From Bacteroidota bacterium (GTDB lineage: Bacteria > Bacteroidota > Bacteroidia > Bacteroidales > M50B96), in NCBI GenBank assembly GCA_024762835.1, contig JANTGP010000007.1:1-38399 (forward strand): a DNA stretch of 38,399 bases, in the 5' to 3' direction. How positions within the stretch are numbered: the first letter of the stretch is position 1; every line of letters starts with the position of its first letter. This document shows positions 27,295 to 36,782 of the stretch, piece after piece. The notes under the pieces were generated by a model that was not told where the DNA came from, ran no database searches, and worked only from the letters and a program-made list of their open reading frames with translations. Position numbers and translations under genes: made by a program.

Positions 27295-30200
27295 TTATTC
27301 AACAACTACCTTAATGCCCTCACTGTGAGATGTAAATTCAGGTGCATACATACACTGAATTGTTGAAATACCATTTGAGAATTCTCCCTTATGACTAACA
27401 ACCAGTGTATATTCCAATATATATTTTCCCTGCGAAATATGATCGAAGAAAAAGTTTGTTGACACATCGCCTGTACTCTGGTAATAGCCTAAGCCGTCCT
27501 GGTATTTATAAGACGAAATAACCTGAGTAGGTTCAAAGCCTGATGCTCTCATGTCTTTTAGATGGACATACTCCATCAAGCGGTCGGTTTGTATTTCTAT
27601 TCTTACTCTTACCCTGTCACCTGTTTGTAGTTTGTAGGTTTCATTTATCTCTTTAAGTTTTTCGCCTGATGGTGTGTTCTCAACTTTAAATAAAGTTTTG
27701 TTTAGTTGAAGAGTATTATCCGATTGAGTGATTTTATCAAGATTTTCAAAATATTGCCAATATACTGAACCCCACGCTATTCCCTTGGTGTTTTTTGTTA
27801 TCTCAAAATCTCCCATTTCTTTTTTTATCTCATTTGCATTCCATGAGGTTGTAAAATAGGATGTCCCTGCTTCGGGTTTCTCACCGTCTTTATCTATATT
27901 TACTTTTTTACCTGCAATTTTTATATCAACCATACTGTTGTCAGCCAACCAGTCTGATCCGGAAAGTAAAAGAGCGTAAACAGCTTCTGTTGTTGCTTTT
28001 GTAGTTTTCCATGCCTGAGTTTGTTTTTGTTTTAGCAGCCATACTTTCATCTCATCAATAACAGCCTCTTTTTCATTTAACTCCGTAAATAGTTCAATAA
28101 ACAAAGCTTGTCGCTCTATGGGTGCCTGATACCAATAATATGAATTATTACTTTTCCAATACATTCCCATTTCATCAGACATAATCGAAAACTCTTTAAT
28201 CGACTTTATTATATCTTTAGGAAGGAAGTTATCGCCAAAACGGTAAAAAGCCAAAGCAATCATTGCCTGTAAATATTTATTTTCTTTAGTCCAATAAGTT
28301 TCAGCCTGAGTTTTTATATAATCAAAGGCTTCTTTATATTGCTCTTGTACAGGAATGTTATTAAAAAAACTACGAGTGTAAAGATACTGAATGTCAATTT
28401 GGCTTGGTATCCATTTATTCATATTCTGACTGCTTCGCTTTAAGTTTTTATAATCTCGGTAAACTTCTTTATCCATAAAGGCAATAGCCTTATATATTGC
28501 TTGATATAGTTTAGGTTTTTTTTGTATGTCAATTGCACCAAGTTTCTTAAGATGTCCCAGTCCCGAAATGATATGCTGTGTGATATATCTGCTTTCCTTC
28601 ATCCCTGTATACCATGGCCAGCCTCCACTTTCTGTTTGCATTTTTTGAAGTTTGTAGATTGCCATATCTAACTCATTTGCCATTTTATTTAGGTCAAACA
28701 GTAATGCAATCCGGCGTTTTTGTTCGGTTTCGTTTTTTGCGTCCAATACCCATGGGGTTTCTTCAAGAAGTATTTGTTTTAGTTCTTTGTTTTTCTCAAG
28801 ATTTGAAAGAAGAGTTTCTTTATTTGAGGAGGCTTTCCATGCATCAAATATCTTTTTAATTTTTGGATTTGAGTTTGCAACATGAGATGCAAGTGCATTA
28901 GCATAATACCGGCTGAAAATTTGTTCTGAGCAATCTCCCTGATTATCCATAATATATGGCAGAGCCTGAACTGCATACCATGCGGGGTTTGAAGTAAATT
29001 CTAAAGTGTATTTATAATTTTTCAATGTTGATGAGGTGGTTGTTTTTAGTTTTTTAAATTCAAATTTCTTCGTGCCTTTTCCTTTAATCCATAATGGTAA
29101 TGATTCCGTAAGCAGAACTCTGTTTGTTAATGCTGGAATAATATTTTCTTCGCCATCGGAGAAGCTGCCGGCTTCTGCAATTACCCGGTAACTTATCAAT
29201 TGAATATCAGACGGAATGTTTATCAGCCATGTCTCTATGCTGTTGCCATTGCTTTTAATCTTAAACTTTCGCGAAGAATGTTGTATGCCAATTTTAGAGT
29301 TAATAGCTTCATTGGTTATAGTATTAAAGAACTCAATCTTAATTTCACCTGACAAGTCTTCTTTACTCAGATTACTTATCTTAACAGGAAATTCAATCTT
29401 GTCGTTTTCTCTTACAAATCGAGGTGCATTTGGGACAAGCATCAGTTTTTTTTGTGTTATCACTTCTTTCTCAAATTGTCCTTTCATTAGATTTTGGGTA
29501 TGAGCAAGTCCCATAAATTTCCATTTAGTGAGAGATTCGGGAACCTCAAATGAAATTACAAATTCCCCTTTCTCATTTGTTTTCAAATCAGGGTAGAAAA
29601 AGGCTGTTTCTGCAAAATTTGTTCTTATATCAATCTTATTATTTTCTTTCTTATCTCCATCTTGTGATTTAATTCCATTTGCTGATGTTGCTTTTATCAT
29701 TTCTTCGTTATCTTGTGCTTTGTCCATTAAACCAAAACTTAGACGTCTTCCTCTTCCCTTAACTTCTTCAGCACTTATATACATTAATTCTGCTCCATAA
29801 TATCTAAATCCAAACCAATTTAAACGGTCATAAGTCTTTGTAGGATAATTATATGATGGCCTGTACTCGTATATTAATTGATTTGAAACAGAAGTAAAGT
29901 TATCCGTCTCAAGATTTAGTTTAGGATAATAGCTTTTAAAAACATTAAGCGACCAGCTATTCTTGGCAAACTTATCTAATGATGCATCATAAAGAGTGGT
30001 AAGTAATTCTGCATTAATTTGTTCAGCCTTTTTCCCTTTTACTGTAATCCTCCATTCTTCATTACTTCCGGGTTTAAGTTTATCACGAAAAGTAGAAAAC
30101 TGAAAGTATAATTCTTTGTTTGTCCACGGAACAATTACTGTTTCGTTATGTGAATATATCCTGTTGTTGTAAACCATATTAAAATGGACAGAGAAATTCC

Positions 30201-33200
30201 CACGGTATTTTTCCAAAACCGGAACTTCAATTATTTCCTGACTATTGCTTAAACTAAGCCAATCTTGTTTTACAATTCTTCCATCGTGCTCAATCTCAAT
30301 TAGAACTTTTGCATGTTTTAAACTGCTTGCAATAAGAAAGCGGGCATTATCTCCGGGTTCGGCTTTTTTATTTAAGGCTTTGAAGAAACTTATTGTAGGG
30401 TAAGCCGGCTTTTTGTTTTTTTCATTGAAAATGGTAATTGTTTTTGACTTGCTTATATCATTCCCAAAAGCGTCTTTTGCAGTAATAACAATAATGTAAT
30501 TTCCTGTTTCCCATTTCCTGATGCCTTTTAAATTAATATTATTATTATTTCCTGTATTAAAAGAGCCGGTAAAGACTGTCTTGCCCTTTTTTTGCTTTAT
30601 TAAATCCAACTCGCCTGCATATTCATTTCCCTGATAGAGCTTTTTCCACTCCTTTTCCGAATATTGCAATTTGTCGGGTTTTTGCCAAATGCGTGACCTT
30701 AATAATTGCGTAGGCGATTTTAATTTAGTTATAGTGACTTGTCCTTTCGTTGCAATATGTTCCAAGTTAAGGTTATTTGTTTGCAGGGCAAATAGTGTAC
30801 TGTCAATTTGTGTCTGGTTTATTGTCTCATCTATTTCAAGGTCGAGAGTAAGGTTTACATATCCAATATTTATTTGTTTTTCAGCTGATTGTGTTTCGCC
30901 GTTTATGTCAGTAACATCGGCTTTTATGGTATATGTAAAAATTGTTTTATCATTTTTCGGATAAAGTAAATCTGGGACAGCTTTAAATGAAATTGAAAAA
31001 ATACCATTCTCATTACTTTTGGTTTCTCCGTATGTAATTTCTTTTTCCTTTTGTGGTAACCAATAATAGCGATATCCCGACGATCTTCTGCTTACTTTAT
31101 ATGTTACTTTTGAATTAGAGATAACAGAACCCGAAAATGCTTTTGCTTGTCCTTTTATTTCAACATTTTTATTTAACAGGTAATTACCTGCAAAAGGAAG
31201 AAACTCAACTTCAAACTTGGGACGTTTATATTCTTCTACATTAAAAGTGATATTTCCATTGTCGGTTTTAATTTGAAACCTGCCCGTTAATACCTCTTGC
31301 GGAATTACAAAGCTGCCATTAAAAGAGCCAAATTCATTCGATACAAGTTCAAGTTTACTAATTGTCTGAAAATTAACATCCTTAAGCTCTATTGTTTTGC
31401 TTTGTATTGGAATTGTTTCAAATCCTTCTTTTGTCTCTTTTGTTATTATAGCTTTAAAATATACGGTTTGTCCGGGGCGGTATATTTTCCTGTCGAGAAA
31501 AAAGTTAGTACTTATCTTAGTATTGTCTCTTTCCCAGATTTGGCGGTAATAAATATCATTATCAGATATTAATCTGTCTTTACCGTTTTTATACTCAAGG
31601 AAGAAATTTTTATTCTGACTTTTTTCATCATTAGGAATCTCAAAATATCCATCGGAGTTACTTTTATATGTTTTGCCTTTAATAATTTCGTAGCTTCGTA
31701 TGTTTCTTTCATATTTTCGGAACCATTGAGTGACTTCTGTATTATTTAAAGCTTTACCGCTTTTTCTATCTATGGTAAATATTTGCTCAATGCCTTTGCT
31801 GTCACTTCTTTCGAGATAACTAATATCGCTAACTTTTAATACTTCCCAACAAATTATTGAGTTGTTAATATTAAAATTATCATTGTTGGAAATAGTAATC
31901 AGGTATATGCCATTCTTTAAGCCTTCATTTATTATTTCAATGGAATGGTTCTGAAAATCTTTTTCATCAGGAATAGAATATTGTTTTACTTGTAGTTTAG
32001 TACTATTTCTAAGCAACTTTTTATATAACTTTTTGCCGTAAGTGGAATTTCGTAATTGAATGTATTCGTCAAAGTCTATTTTATTAATTTTTTGCCATAT
32101 CTCATTTACATTTTTGTAATCTAATTTTACGGCAAAGTTCTCATCTATAGGTATTGTCTTTTCTGTTACAAAACTTAATAATTGAGTGTGAATATCGTCG
32201 ATAAGACTCTTGCAAAGCTTAGCACCCGATGAGTGGGGAAATTTTTCGACAGCCGAGTTTGCAATTTCAACTGCCATCTTGTTATAGTATTGGTATTTAT
32301 AGCTCTCTTTTTGTTCAGGATTATATTTCGATGCTAATTGATTATATAATTTTGCAATCTCTAAAGATACATTTGTACTATAATCATTTTCTTCATATTG
32401 CTTAAGTAAATTTTTTAATGCCGAAATATAGAGCTCATCTTTATTGTCAATTGAAGAGTGGTTATAAATAATTTGCAGTCTTTTTAGATCTGCATCAATA
32501 AATGCAGGAATATTATCAGAATTTAACCGGTATTTAATTAAATCTTTGAGTATTGAAATAGTATTGTATTTGATAAACTTCCGCTTACTCTCTTTACATT
32601 CCATTTTTATGAATTGTGTAGCATTTTCAAAGCTTTGAGGATTTGAAATAATAAACTCATCATTTGGAAAAGCAAGAGACAAAGATTGGCTAGTGAAATA
32701 GTTTATTGCTCTGTGTACGAGAAAATCGTATAAAGAGGGGCGAAGTTCTTTTTCGTTATCTCCTTCAATCAACAAATCATCAAAATAATCAATCTTTACT
32801 TTTTGAAGCCTGTCTGCATTTGAGAGAGATTTTTTATGCAGCTCAATGCTTTTATCAGCTAAGGTACGGAGGTCCCATGTTCTTATATCGCTAGTGTCAA
32901 CAATTTGACTGTTTGTTCGATTGTAAAACTTCCATTGATTGGCATTAAAATACCATTGATACAGTTCGGCAAGCATAGATTGCAACAATGCTTTTGATGG
33001 AAAGTCAAGAGTGGGTATTTCTGTTTGTACTTGTAGTATTAAGTCAGGGTAACTGTCTTCTTCTATTGAATTAATAAATTTTATACGAAAGACTAAGGCT
33101 TTAATTATCTGTACTTGATTATTTTCTTTTTTTGCTTTTGTGTATATACTTTCAACAACTTTGAGTGCAGATTTTGGAAGTCCTTTTTTTTCAAAAGATT

Positions 33201-33351
33201 CAACCGATTTCCATTCTTTTTTATAATTATCACCTTTTTTTATATCCAACCAACTATCGGGTACATTAACAATGTTAAAAGAGAATAGAGATATAATAAA
33301 AAGAGAAATAAAAATTACACGAGAGATGCTTGTCTTCATTAAAGTATTCAT
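27295..33351 (-). CDS. Alpha-2-macroglobulin family protein (MG2 domain)
   Basis: 2018 residues. An N-terminal signal or anchor helix (VIFISLFIISLFSFN) lacks a lipobox. Residues about 25-400 form a helical TPR-like region. The MG2 domain lies at about 620-710 (IYRPGQTVYFKAIITK). The central A2M domain lies at about 1244-1280 (ETAFFYPDLKTNEKGEFVIS, ESLTKWKFMGLAH), and an all-alpha thioester domain carries GDCSEQ with Cys1474 and Gln1477, the CxEQ thioester signature. Bacterial relatives are thought to trap attacking proteases in the periplasm. The usual partner, penicillin-binding protein 1C, is absent nearby. Two starts are possible (33351 or 33339). It is a single gene with no operon neighbour on the same strand nearby. 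Confidence 0.93.
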   Translation of the reverse strand: MNTLMKTSISRVIFISLFIISLFSFNIVNVPDSWLDIKKGDNYKKEWKSVESFEKKGLPKSALKVVESIYTKAKKENNQVQIIKALVFRIKFINSIEEDSYPDLILQVQTEIPTLDFPSKALLQSMLAELYQWYFNANQWKFYNRTNSQIVDTSDIRTWDLRTLADKSIELHKKSLSNADRLQKVKIDYFDDLLIEGDNEKELRPSLYDFLVHRAINYFTSQSLSLAFPNDEFIISNPQSFENATQFIKMECKESKRKFIKYNTISILKDLIKYRLNSDNIPAFIDADLKRLQIIYNHSSIDNKDELYISALKNLLKQYEENDYSTNVSLEIAKLYNQLASKYNPEQKESYKYQYYNKMAVEIANSAVEKFPHSSGAKLCKSLIDDIHTQLLSFVTEKTIPIDENFAVKLDYKNVNEIWQKINKIDFDEYIQLRNSTYGKKLYKKLLRNSTKLQVKQYSIPDEKDFQNHSIEIINEGLKNGIYLITISNNDNFNINNSIICWEVLKVSDISYLERSDSKGIEQIFTIDRKSGKALNNTEVTQWFRKYERNIRSYEIIKGKTYKSNSDGYFEIPNDEKSQNKNFFLEYKNGKDRLISDNDIYYRQIWERDNTKISTNFFLDRKIYRPGQTVYFKAIITKETKEGFETIPIQSKTIELKDVNFQTISKLELVSNEFGSFNGSFVIPQEVLTGRFQIKTDNGNITFNVEEYKRPKFEVEFLPFAGNYLLNKNVEIKGQAKAFSGSVISNSKVTYKVSRRSSGYRYYWLPQKEKEITYGETKSNENGIFSISFKAVPDLLYPKNDKTIFTYTIKADVTDINGETQSAEKQINIGYVNLTLDLEIDETINQTQIDSTLFALQTNNLNLEHIATKGQVTITKLKSPTQLLRSRIWQKPDKLQYSEKEWKKLYQGNEYAGELDLIKQKKGKTVFTGSFNTGNNNNINLKGIRKWETGNYIIVITAKDAFGNDISKSKTITIFNEKNKKPAYPTISFFKALNKKAEPGDNARFLIASSLKHAKVLIEIEHDGRIVKQDWLSLSNSQEIIEVPVLEKYRGNFSVHFNMVYNNRIYSHNETVIVPWTNKELYFQFSTFRDKLKPGSNEEWRITVKGKKAEQINAELLTTLYDASLDKFAKNSWSLNVFKSYYPKLNLETDNFTSVSNQLIYEYRPSYNYPTKTYDRLNWFGFRYYGAELMYISAEEVKGRGRRLSFGLMDKAQDNEEMIKATSANGIKSQDGDKKENNKIDIRTNFAETAFFYPDLKTNEKGEFVISFEVPESLTKWKFMGLAHTQNLMKGQFEKEVITQKKLMLVPNAPRFVRENDKIEFPVKISNLSKEDLSGEIKIEFFNTITNEAINSKIGIQHSSRKFKIKSNGNSIETWLINIPSDIQLISYRVIAEAGSFSDGEENIIPALTNRVLLTESLPLWIKGKGTKKFEFKKLKTTTSSTLKNYKYTLEFTSNPAWYAVQALPYIMDNQGDCSEQIFSRYYANALASHVANSNPKIKKIFDAWKASSNKETLLSNLEKNKELKQILLEETPWVLDAKNETEQKRRIALLFDLNKMANELDMAIYKLQKMQTESGGWPWYTGMKESRYITQHIISGLGHLKKLGAIDIQKKPKLYQAIYKAIAFMDKEVYRDYKNLKRSSQNMNKWIPSQIDIQYLYTRSFFNNIPVQEQYKEAFDYIKTQAETYWTKENKYLQAMIALAFYRFGDNFLPKDIIKSIKEFSIMSDEMGMYWKSNNSYYWYQAPIERQALFIELFTELNEKEAVIDEMKVWLLKQKQTQAWKTTKATTEAVYALLLSGSDWLADNSMVDIKIAGKKVNIDKDGEKPEAGTSYFTTSWNANEIKKEMGDFEITKNTKGIAWGSVYWQYFENLDKITQSDNTLQLNKTLFKVENTPSGEKLKEINETYKLQTGDRVRVRIEIQTDRLMEYVHLKDMRASGFEPTQVISSYKYQDGLGYYQSTGDVSTNFFFDHISQGKYILEYTLVVSHKGEFSNGISTIQCMYAPEFTSHSEGIKVVVE

Positions 33352-33464
33352 AAGCTATTATTTAAAATGTCAATAACATAATTATAGATTCAATTATTCT
33401 AAATTTCCATAAAAGTAGAAAAAATATGCAGAAATAATATTTTTATAAATCAAAATAATGTAAC

Positions 33465-33473
33465 TATCTTTGC
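33465..33473 (+). promoter_or_regulatory. -7 element TATCTTTGC of tRNA-Arg
   Basis: TATCTTTGC matches TAnnTTTG 12 bases before the tRNA. The -33 position is only T-rich. Confidence 0.65.
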
Positions 33474-33485
33474 AGCCCCAAATAA

Positions 33486-33559
33486 GGATCCGTAGCATAA
33501 TTGGATAGTGCACTTGGTTACGGCCCAAGAGGTTGTGGGTTCGAGTCCCGCCGGATTCA
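33486..33559 (+). tRNA. tRNA-Arg (ACG)
   Basis: Acceptor GGATCCG (33486-33492) pairs with CGGATTC (33552-33558), with one G-T wobble; the discriminator is A33559. Anticodon stem CTTGG/CCAAG closes loop TTACGGC with anticodon ACG at 33520-33522. The T-arm is GTGGG-TTCGAGT-CCCGC. CCA is not encoded. Confidence 0.95.
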
Positions 33560-33581
33560 CTTTGAAAGAGTGAAACAATAG

Positions 33582-33611
33582 AATGCAGTCGTTTACCGGC
33601 TGCATTTTTTT
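33582..33611 (+). terminator. Terminator after tRNA-Arg
   Basis: The stem AATGCAGTCG (33582-33591) pairs with CGGCTGCATT (33597-33606), with a five-base loop and a run of T at the end. Confidence 0.85.
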
Positions 33612-33617
33612 GTTTAA

Positions 33618-33680
33618 TAATTAAGCAAAACCCAAAAAAGGAAAAGTATTCTGGCGTAAGTTTATGCTTGACTTGACACT
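33618..33680 (-). mobile_element. Partial copy of the 164-bp inverted-repeat element
   Basis: About 60 bases match the right end of the element at 38215-38378, including TTTATGCTTGACTTGACACT against TTTATACTTGACTTAACACT and the adjoining GCGTAAG and AGTATTC blocks. Only one end is present, and it overlaps the last codons of the O-antigen ligase-like gene. Confidence 0.75.
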
Positions 33681-35275
33681 AGCTGTTTCCTTTCATTCTT
33701 TGAAAAAAGAAATAAACAATAAAAAAATGCGAAGAAACTCACACCCGGTTGTGTTTCAAGTGTATCTTCATTAAGCATTGAAATTACAGCGATTATTAAA
33801 AATGCCAGATAAAAATAATTTTTAAATCCCTTTTCGTAATAGGCCGGTAAAAACATTGCCAGTAAAATAACTAATAAACCGATAAATCCGAAAGTAATAG
33901 TAAAAGTAACAAATTGATTATGTGCACGATGTCGGTATTCTTTGGGTAGCTTACTCGACATTCTCTCATATTGCTTGTTGAATTCTATTTGAGCATCTCC
34001 TGTTCCTACACCGATAATAGGGTTGCGTTTTATTATTTGCACTGCAGCTTTTAAATATTCAATGCGTTGGGCAACCGAATGTCCGCCCGGGTTTCCACCT
34101 CTAAGATATAAATTAATTTCCCATAGTGTTTGGTAAATTCTAGGATACAAGCTATACTTATTCTTGAAGATATAATTTGCCTCACCGTTTTCAATCATTT
34201 TAATATCCGACTTGTCCAATGCCTTAATACCATCTGCATCTTTCCTCAGATTCTTTGAGCTTAAGTATCTTATCAGGGTGTATTTAATATATTGGCCTTT
34301 TTTGTCTTTGCCATTATAATCAAAACTGCTAATACTGTTCCATGCTTCTTTCAGCTCAGGCTCGCAAATATATTTGCCAACCCAATGGCCGTTTTCAATT
34401 TGTAGGTTAGTGCTGTCGTGGTTATACTTATTCCCTCTCGGACTTTCTTTTTCAAGTAAGTCAACATTAAAACTATCGAAGTTGTAAAAATCGTCCAAAA
34501 GTTTAGCAGAGAGATAAATTGAAAATACGGGTATCAGGATTATTATTATGTATGTAAGAATTTTAGAAGCTTTATTTTTAATATAAAACGATCTGATGAT
34601 AAGAAACAGGTAAAGGCAAATGAGTAAAATTACTAATCCTGTAAGCGATTGTAGAAGAAAAAGAAAAGCTGTCAGCCATACAAATAAAATGACGTATATG
34701 ACTTTTTCATATTTACTTTGTATATAATTTTTTGAAAAAATAAAATAACCTAAAGCCGAAAGAGCGATATTAATCAAAAGAGCAAATCGAATATGAGAAA
34801 TAAAGATTGATATATCACGAATGTCATTTACCTTGTGATCGATAATTCCGAAAAGAACGGCAGTACTAACAAGTGAATTTATTGTTACAGCAGATATAAA
34901 AAATACTAAAACCGTTTTAAACTGCTTAGAGCTCATACTTGGTGACGTGCCAATAATTACAGGTAGAATAAGCAATGGCAATTTAATCCGAATATCTTTC
35001 AGTGCATTATAACTTGCACCGGTAAAGCCATCGGGCCACGAGGTGTAAATTAGTCCCAAAATATGAACGAGAAAGATGATAAGGAAAATCCAGATTGCTT
35101 TCCGGCTTCTTATTATTTGAAACTTTTCTTTAAACTTACCTTCCCAAAGCCAATTGATTACAAGTATTATCTGAGCCAGGCTCATTCCAAAAACGGATAC
35201 AGGAAGACTAACTGCCAATAGTAATATTGCAAAGAAATAAATATTTGAGTGCTTAAGATATTTAAAAATCGGCAT
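33662..35275 (-). CDS. O-antigen ligase family membrane protein
   Basis: 537 residues with about ten or more membrane helices and one long hydrophilic loop (about 255-430) holding the family block GVGTGDAQIEFNKQY and RAHNQFVTFTITFG, the Wzy_C/WaaL signature. Members transfer O-antigen or related polymers in the inner membrane; ligase and polymerase cannot be told apart by sequence. The last six residues, LVSSQA, and the stop codon are encoded by the end of an inverted-repeat element, so the native C-terminus has probably been replaced. The start is ATG 35275. No glycan biosynthesis cluster is adjacent. Confidence 0.85.
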   Translation of the reverse strand: MPIFKYLKHSNIYFFAILLLAVSLPVSVFGMSLAQIILVINWLWEGKFKEKFQIIRSRKAIWIFLIIFLVHILGLIYTSWPDGFTGASYNALKDIRIKLPLLILPVIIGTSPSMSSKQFKTVLVFFISAVTINSLVSTAVLFGIIDHKVNDIRDISIFISHIRFALLINIALSALGYFIFSKNYIQSKYEKVIYVILFVWLTAFLFLLQSLTGLVILLICLYLFLIIRSFYIKNKASKILTYIIIILIPVFSIYLSAKLLDDFYNFDSFNVDLLEKESPRGNKYNHDSTNLQIENGHWVGKYICEPELKEAWNSISSFDYNGKDKKGQYIKYTLIRYLSSKNLRKDADGIKALDKSDIKMIENGEANYIFKNKYSLYPRIYQTLWEINLYLRGGNPGGHSVAQRIEYLKAAVQIIKRNPIIGVGTGDAQIEFNKQYERMSSKLPKEYRHRAHNQFVTFTITFGFIGLLVILLAMFLPAYYEKGFKNYFYLAFLIIAVISMLNEDTLETQPGVSFFAFFYCLFLFSKNERKQLVSSQA

Positions 35276-35449
35276 ATGTTATTCTTGTCTCAAATTAGGA
35301 GGTAAAAATAATAAACTTCGGCAATTCTTTGATAAGGCTATTCTAACATTTTTAATTACTATTGTATTTTGTATTTTAATTAGAATTCTGAAATAGTGTT
35401 TTGTCTGATAATTATGTTATTACACTTTAGCAGTTAAATTTACTAATAT

Positions 35450-35944
35450 ATGTTTTATACTGTTCTGCATCAACTTGTTGACCCACGCAATATTGGAATG
35501 ATAATACGTTCTCATGTTGCCTTTGGAGGTAAAGGATTTATCTTTTCAGGTTATGATCCTCCATATAAATTCAGTAAAAAAAATAAGGCTTATTCCCGTT
35601 CGCTTGAGAAACATTGTATAGCACAACAATTTGCCAAGTCCGATGATTTATTTGAATGGTTAAAGAATGAAGATATTAAAAGTGTTGCTATCGAAATTAC
35701 AAAAGAGGCGGTCTTATTACCTGAGTTTGTTTTTCCTGAAAAGTGTGCAATAATTTTTGGTAAAGAGTCCGGTGGTTTACCTGATGAATTGATAGAAAAA
35801 TGCGATTATGTTGTTAAAATACCGCAATTTGGAAATATCGGAAGTATGAATGTTGCAATCTCTGCAAGTATTGTAATGTACGAGTTAAACAGGAATAATA
35901 AGGATATTAAAGATGTTGACAATAAAATGTATTCATATTCTTAA
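35450..35944 (+). CDS. SpoU/TrmH-family RNA methyltransferase
   Basis: 164-residue SPOUT-class enzyme with the knotted S-adenosylmethionine site. The three motifs are present: NIGMIIRSHVAFG (14-26), IIFGKESGGLPDELI and IPQFGNIGSMNVAISASIVMYEL-type helix near the C-terminus (the N-I-G-S-M-N-V core is clear). It lacks the extra N-terminal substrate-binding domain of TrmH/RlmB, so it is a minimal catalytic form like TrmL. Substrate, probably tRNA or rRNA 2'-O-ribose, is not certain. The 174 bases upstream show no good promoter box. Confidence 0.9.
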   Translation: MFYTVLHQLVDPRNIGMIIRSHVAFGGKGFIFSGYDPPYKFSKKNKAYSRSLEKHCIAQQFAKSDDLFEWLKNEDIKSVAIEITKEAVLLPEFVFPEKCAIIFGKESGGLPDELIEKCDYVVKIPQFGNIGSMNVAISASIVMYELNRNNKDIKDVDNKMYSYS

Positions 35945-36042
35945 AAAATAATTACATAAATTAATCTTGTTGATAATCAGTATTATAGTGAATTGTTGAT
36001 ATTTTCATATTATAAAATGCTTATTAGCATTTATATTTTTTG

Positions 36043-36050
36043 TATGTTTG
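36043..36050 (+). promoter_or_regulatory. -7 element TATGTTTG ahead of the deoxynucleoside kinase
   Basis: TATGTTTG fits TAnnTTTG 32 bases before the ATG at 36083. No convincing -33 is seen. Confidence 0.5.
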
Positions 36051-36082
36051 GTCGACATCAATAACTAAAAGATTATAGAATT

Positions 36083-36697
36083 ATGCATATCGCAATAGCT
36101 GGAAATATTGGTTCGGGAAAAACAACCTTAACAGGGTTACTGGCAAAACATTACAAATGGGATGCCCATTATGAGGATGTTGATGATAATCCCTATTTGA
36201 ATGATTTTTATGATGACATGCAACGCTGGTCATTTAACTTACAGATTTATTTTCTGAATAGCAGATTCAATCAAATACTGGATATTCGAAAGTCAGGAAT
36301 TACCGTTATTCAGGACAGAACAATTTATGAGGATGCATATATTTTTGCCCCAAATTTGCACTCAATGGGGCTGATGACTACTCGTGATTTCGAGAATTAT
36401 TATACACTCTTCAACCTTATGGCATCGCTGGTTGAACCACCCGACTTGCTTATTTATTTGCGTGCTTCGGTTTCAACATTAGTTACCCAAATACAGAAAA
36501 GAGGGCGTGAATATGAAAATACAATCAGACTTGACTATATAAACAGGCTGAATGAAAGATACGAAGCATGGATTGAGGGCTATAACCTTGGGAAAATTTT
36601 AATTGTTGATGTTAATAATACGGATTTTTTTAATAGACCTGAAGACCTGGGAGATGTGATAAATAAGGTTGACGCTCAGATTCATGGGCTGTTTTGA
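36083..36697 (+). CDS. Deoxynucleoside kinase
   Basis: 204-residue dNK-family kinase, which phosphorylates deoxynucleosides in the salvage pathway. The P-loop is GNIGSGKTT (7-15), the substrate and catalytic block is IQDRTIYEDAYIF, and the LID is KRGREYE. The sequence fits the dAK/dGK group common in Bacteroidota and Firmicutes; substrate choice is not readable. It ends in a bidirectional terminator shared with the converging adenosine kinase-like gene, so the two purine salvage genes face each other. Confidence 0.93.
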   Translation: MHIAIAGNIGSGKTTLTGLLAKHYKWDAHYEDVDDNPYLNDFYDDMQRWSFNLQIYFLNSRFNQILDIRKSGITVIQDRTIYEDAYIFAPNLHSMGLMTTRDFENYYTLFNLMASLVEPPDLLIYLRASVSTLVTQIQKRGREYENTIRLDYINRLNERYEAWIEGYNLGKILIVDVNNTDFFNRPEDLGDVINKVDAQIHGLF

Positions 36698-36732
36698 TAA
36701 AAATACTTGCATACAAAGCAAGGTATGAAAAC

Positions 36733-36761
36733 AAAAAGCACTGATTTTTTCAGTGCTTTTT
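36733..36761. terminator. Bidirectional terminator between the kinase genes
   Basis: The stem AAAAAGCACTGA (36733-36744) pairs with TCAGTGCTTTTT (36750-36761) around a T5 loop, giving T-runs on both strands. Confidence 0.9.
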
Positions 36762-36782
36762 GTTTTGTGCTTAAAAAGAAAT

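Noticed and set aside
35294-35310. AGGAGGT on the plus strand, a strong ribosome-site-like sequence
   Set aside because: No start codon with an open frame follows at a suitable distance, and the neighbouring genes start elsewhere.
36703-36728. Imperfect inverted repeat ATACTTGC...GCAAGGTAT after the deoxynucleoside kinase
   Set aside because: It is short, mismatched and lacks a T-run; the real terminator lies just downstream at 36733-36761.
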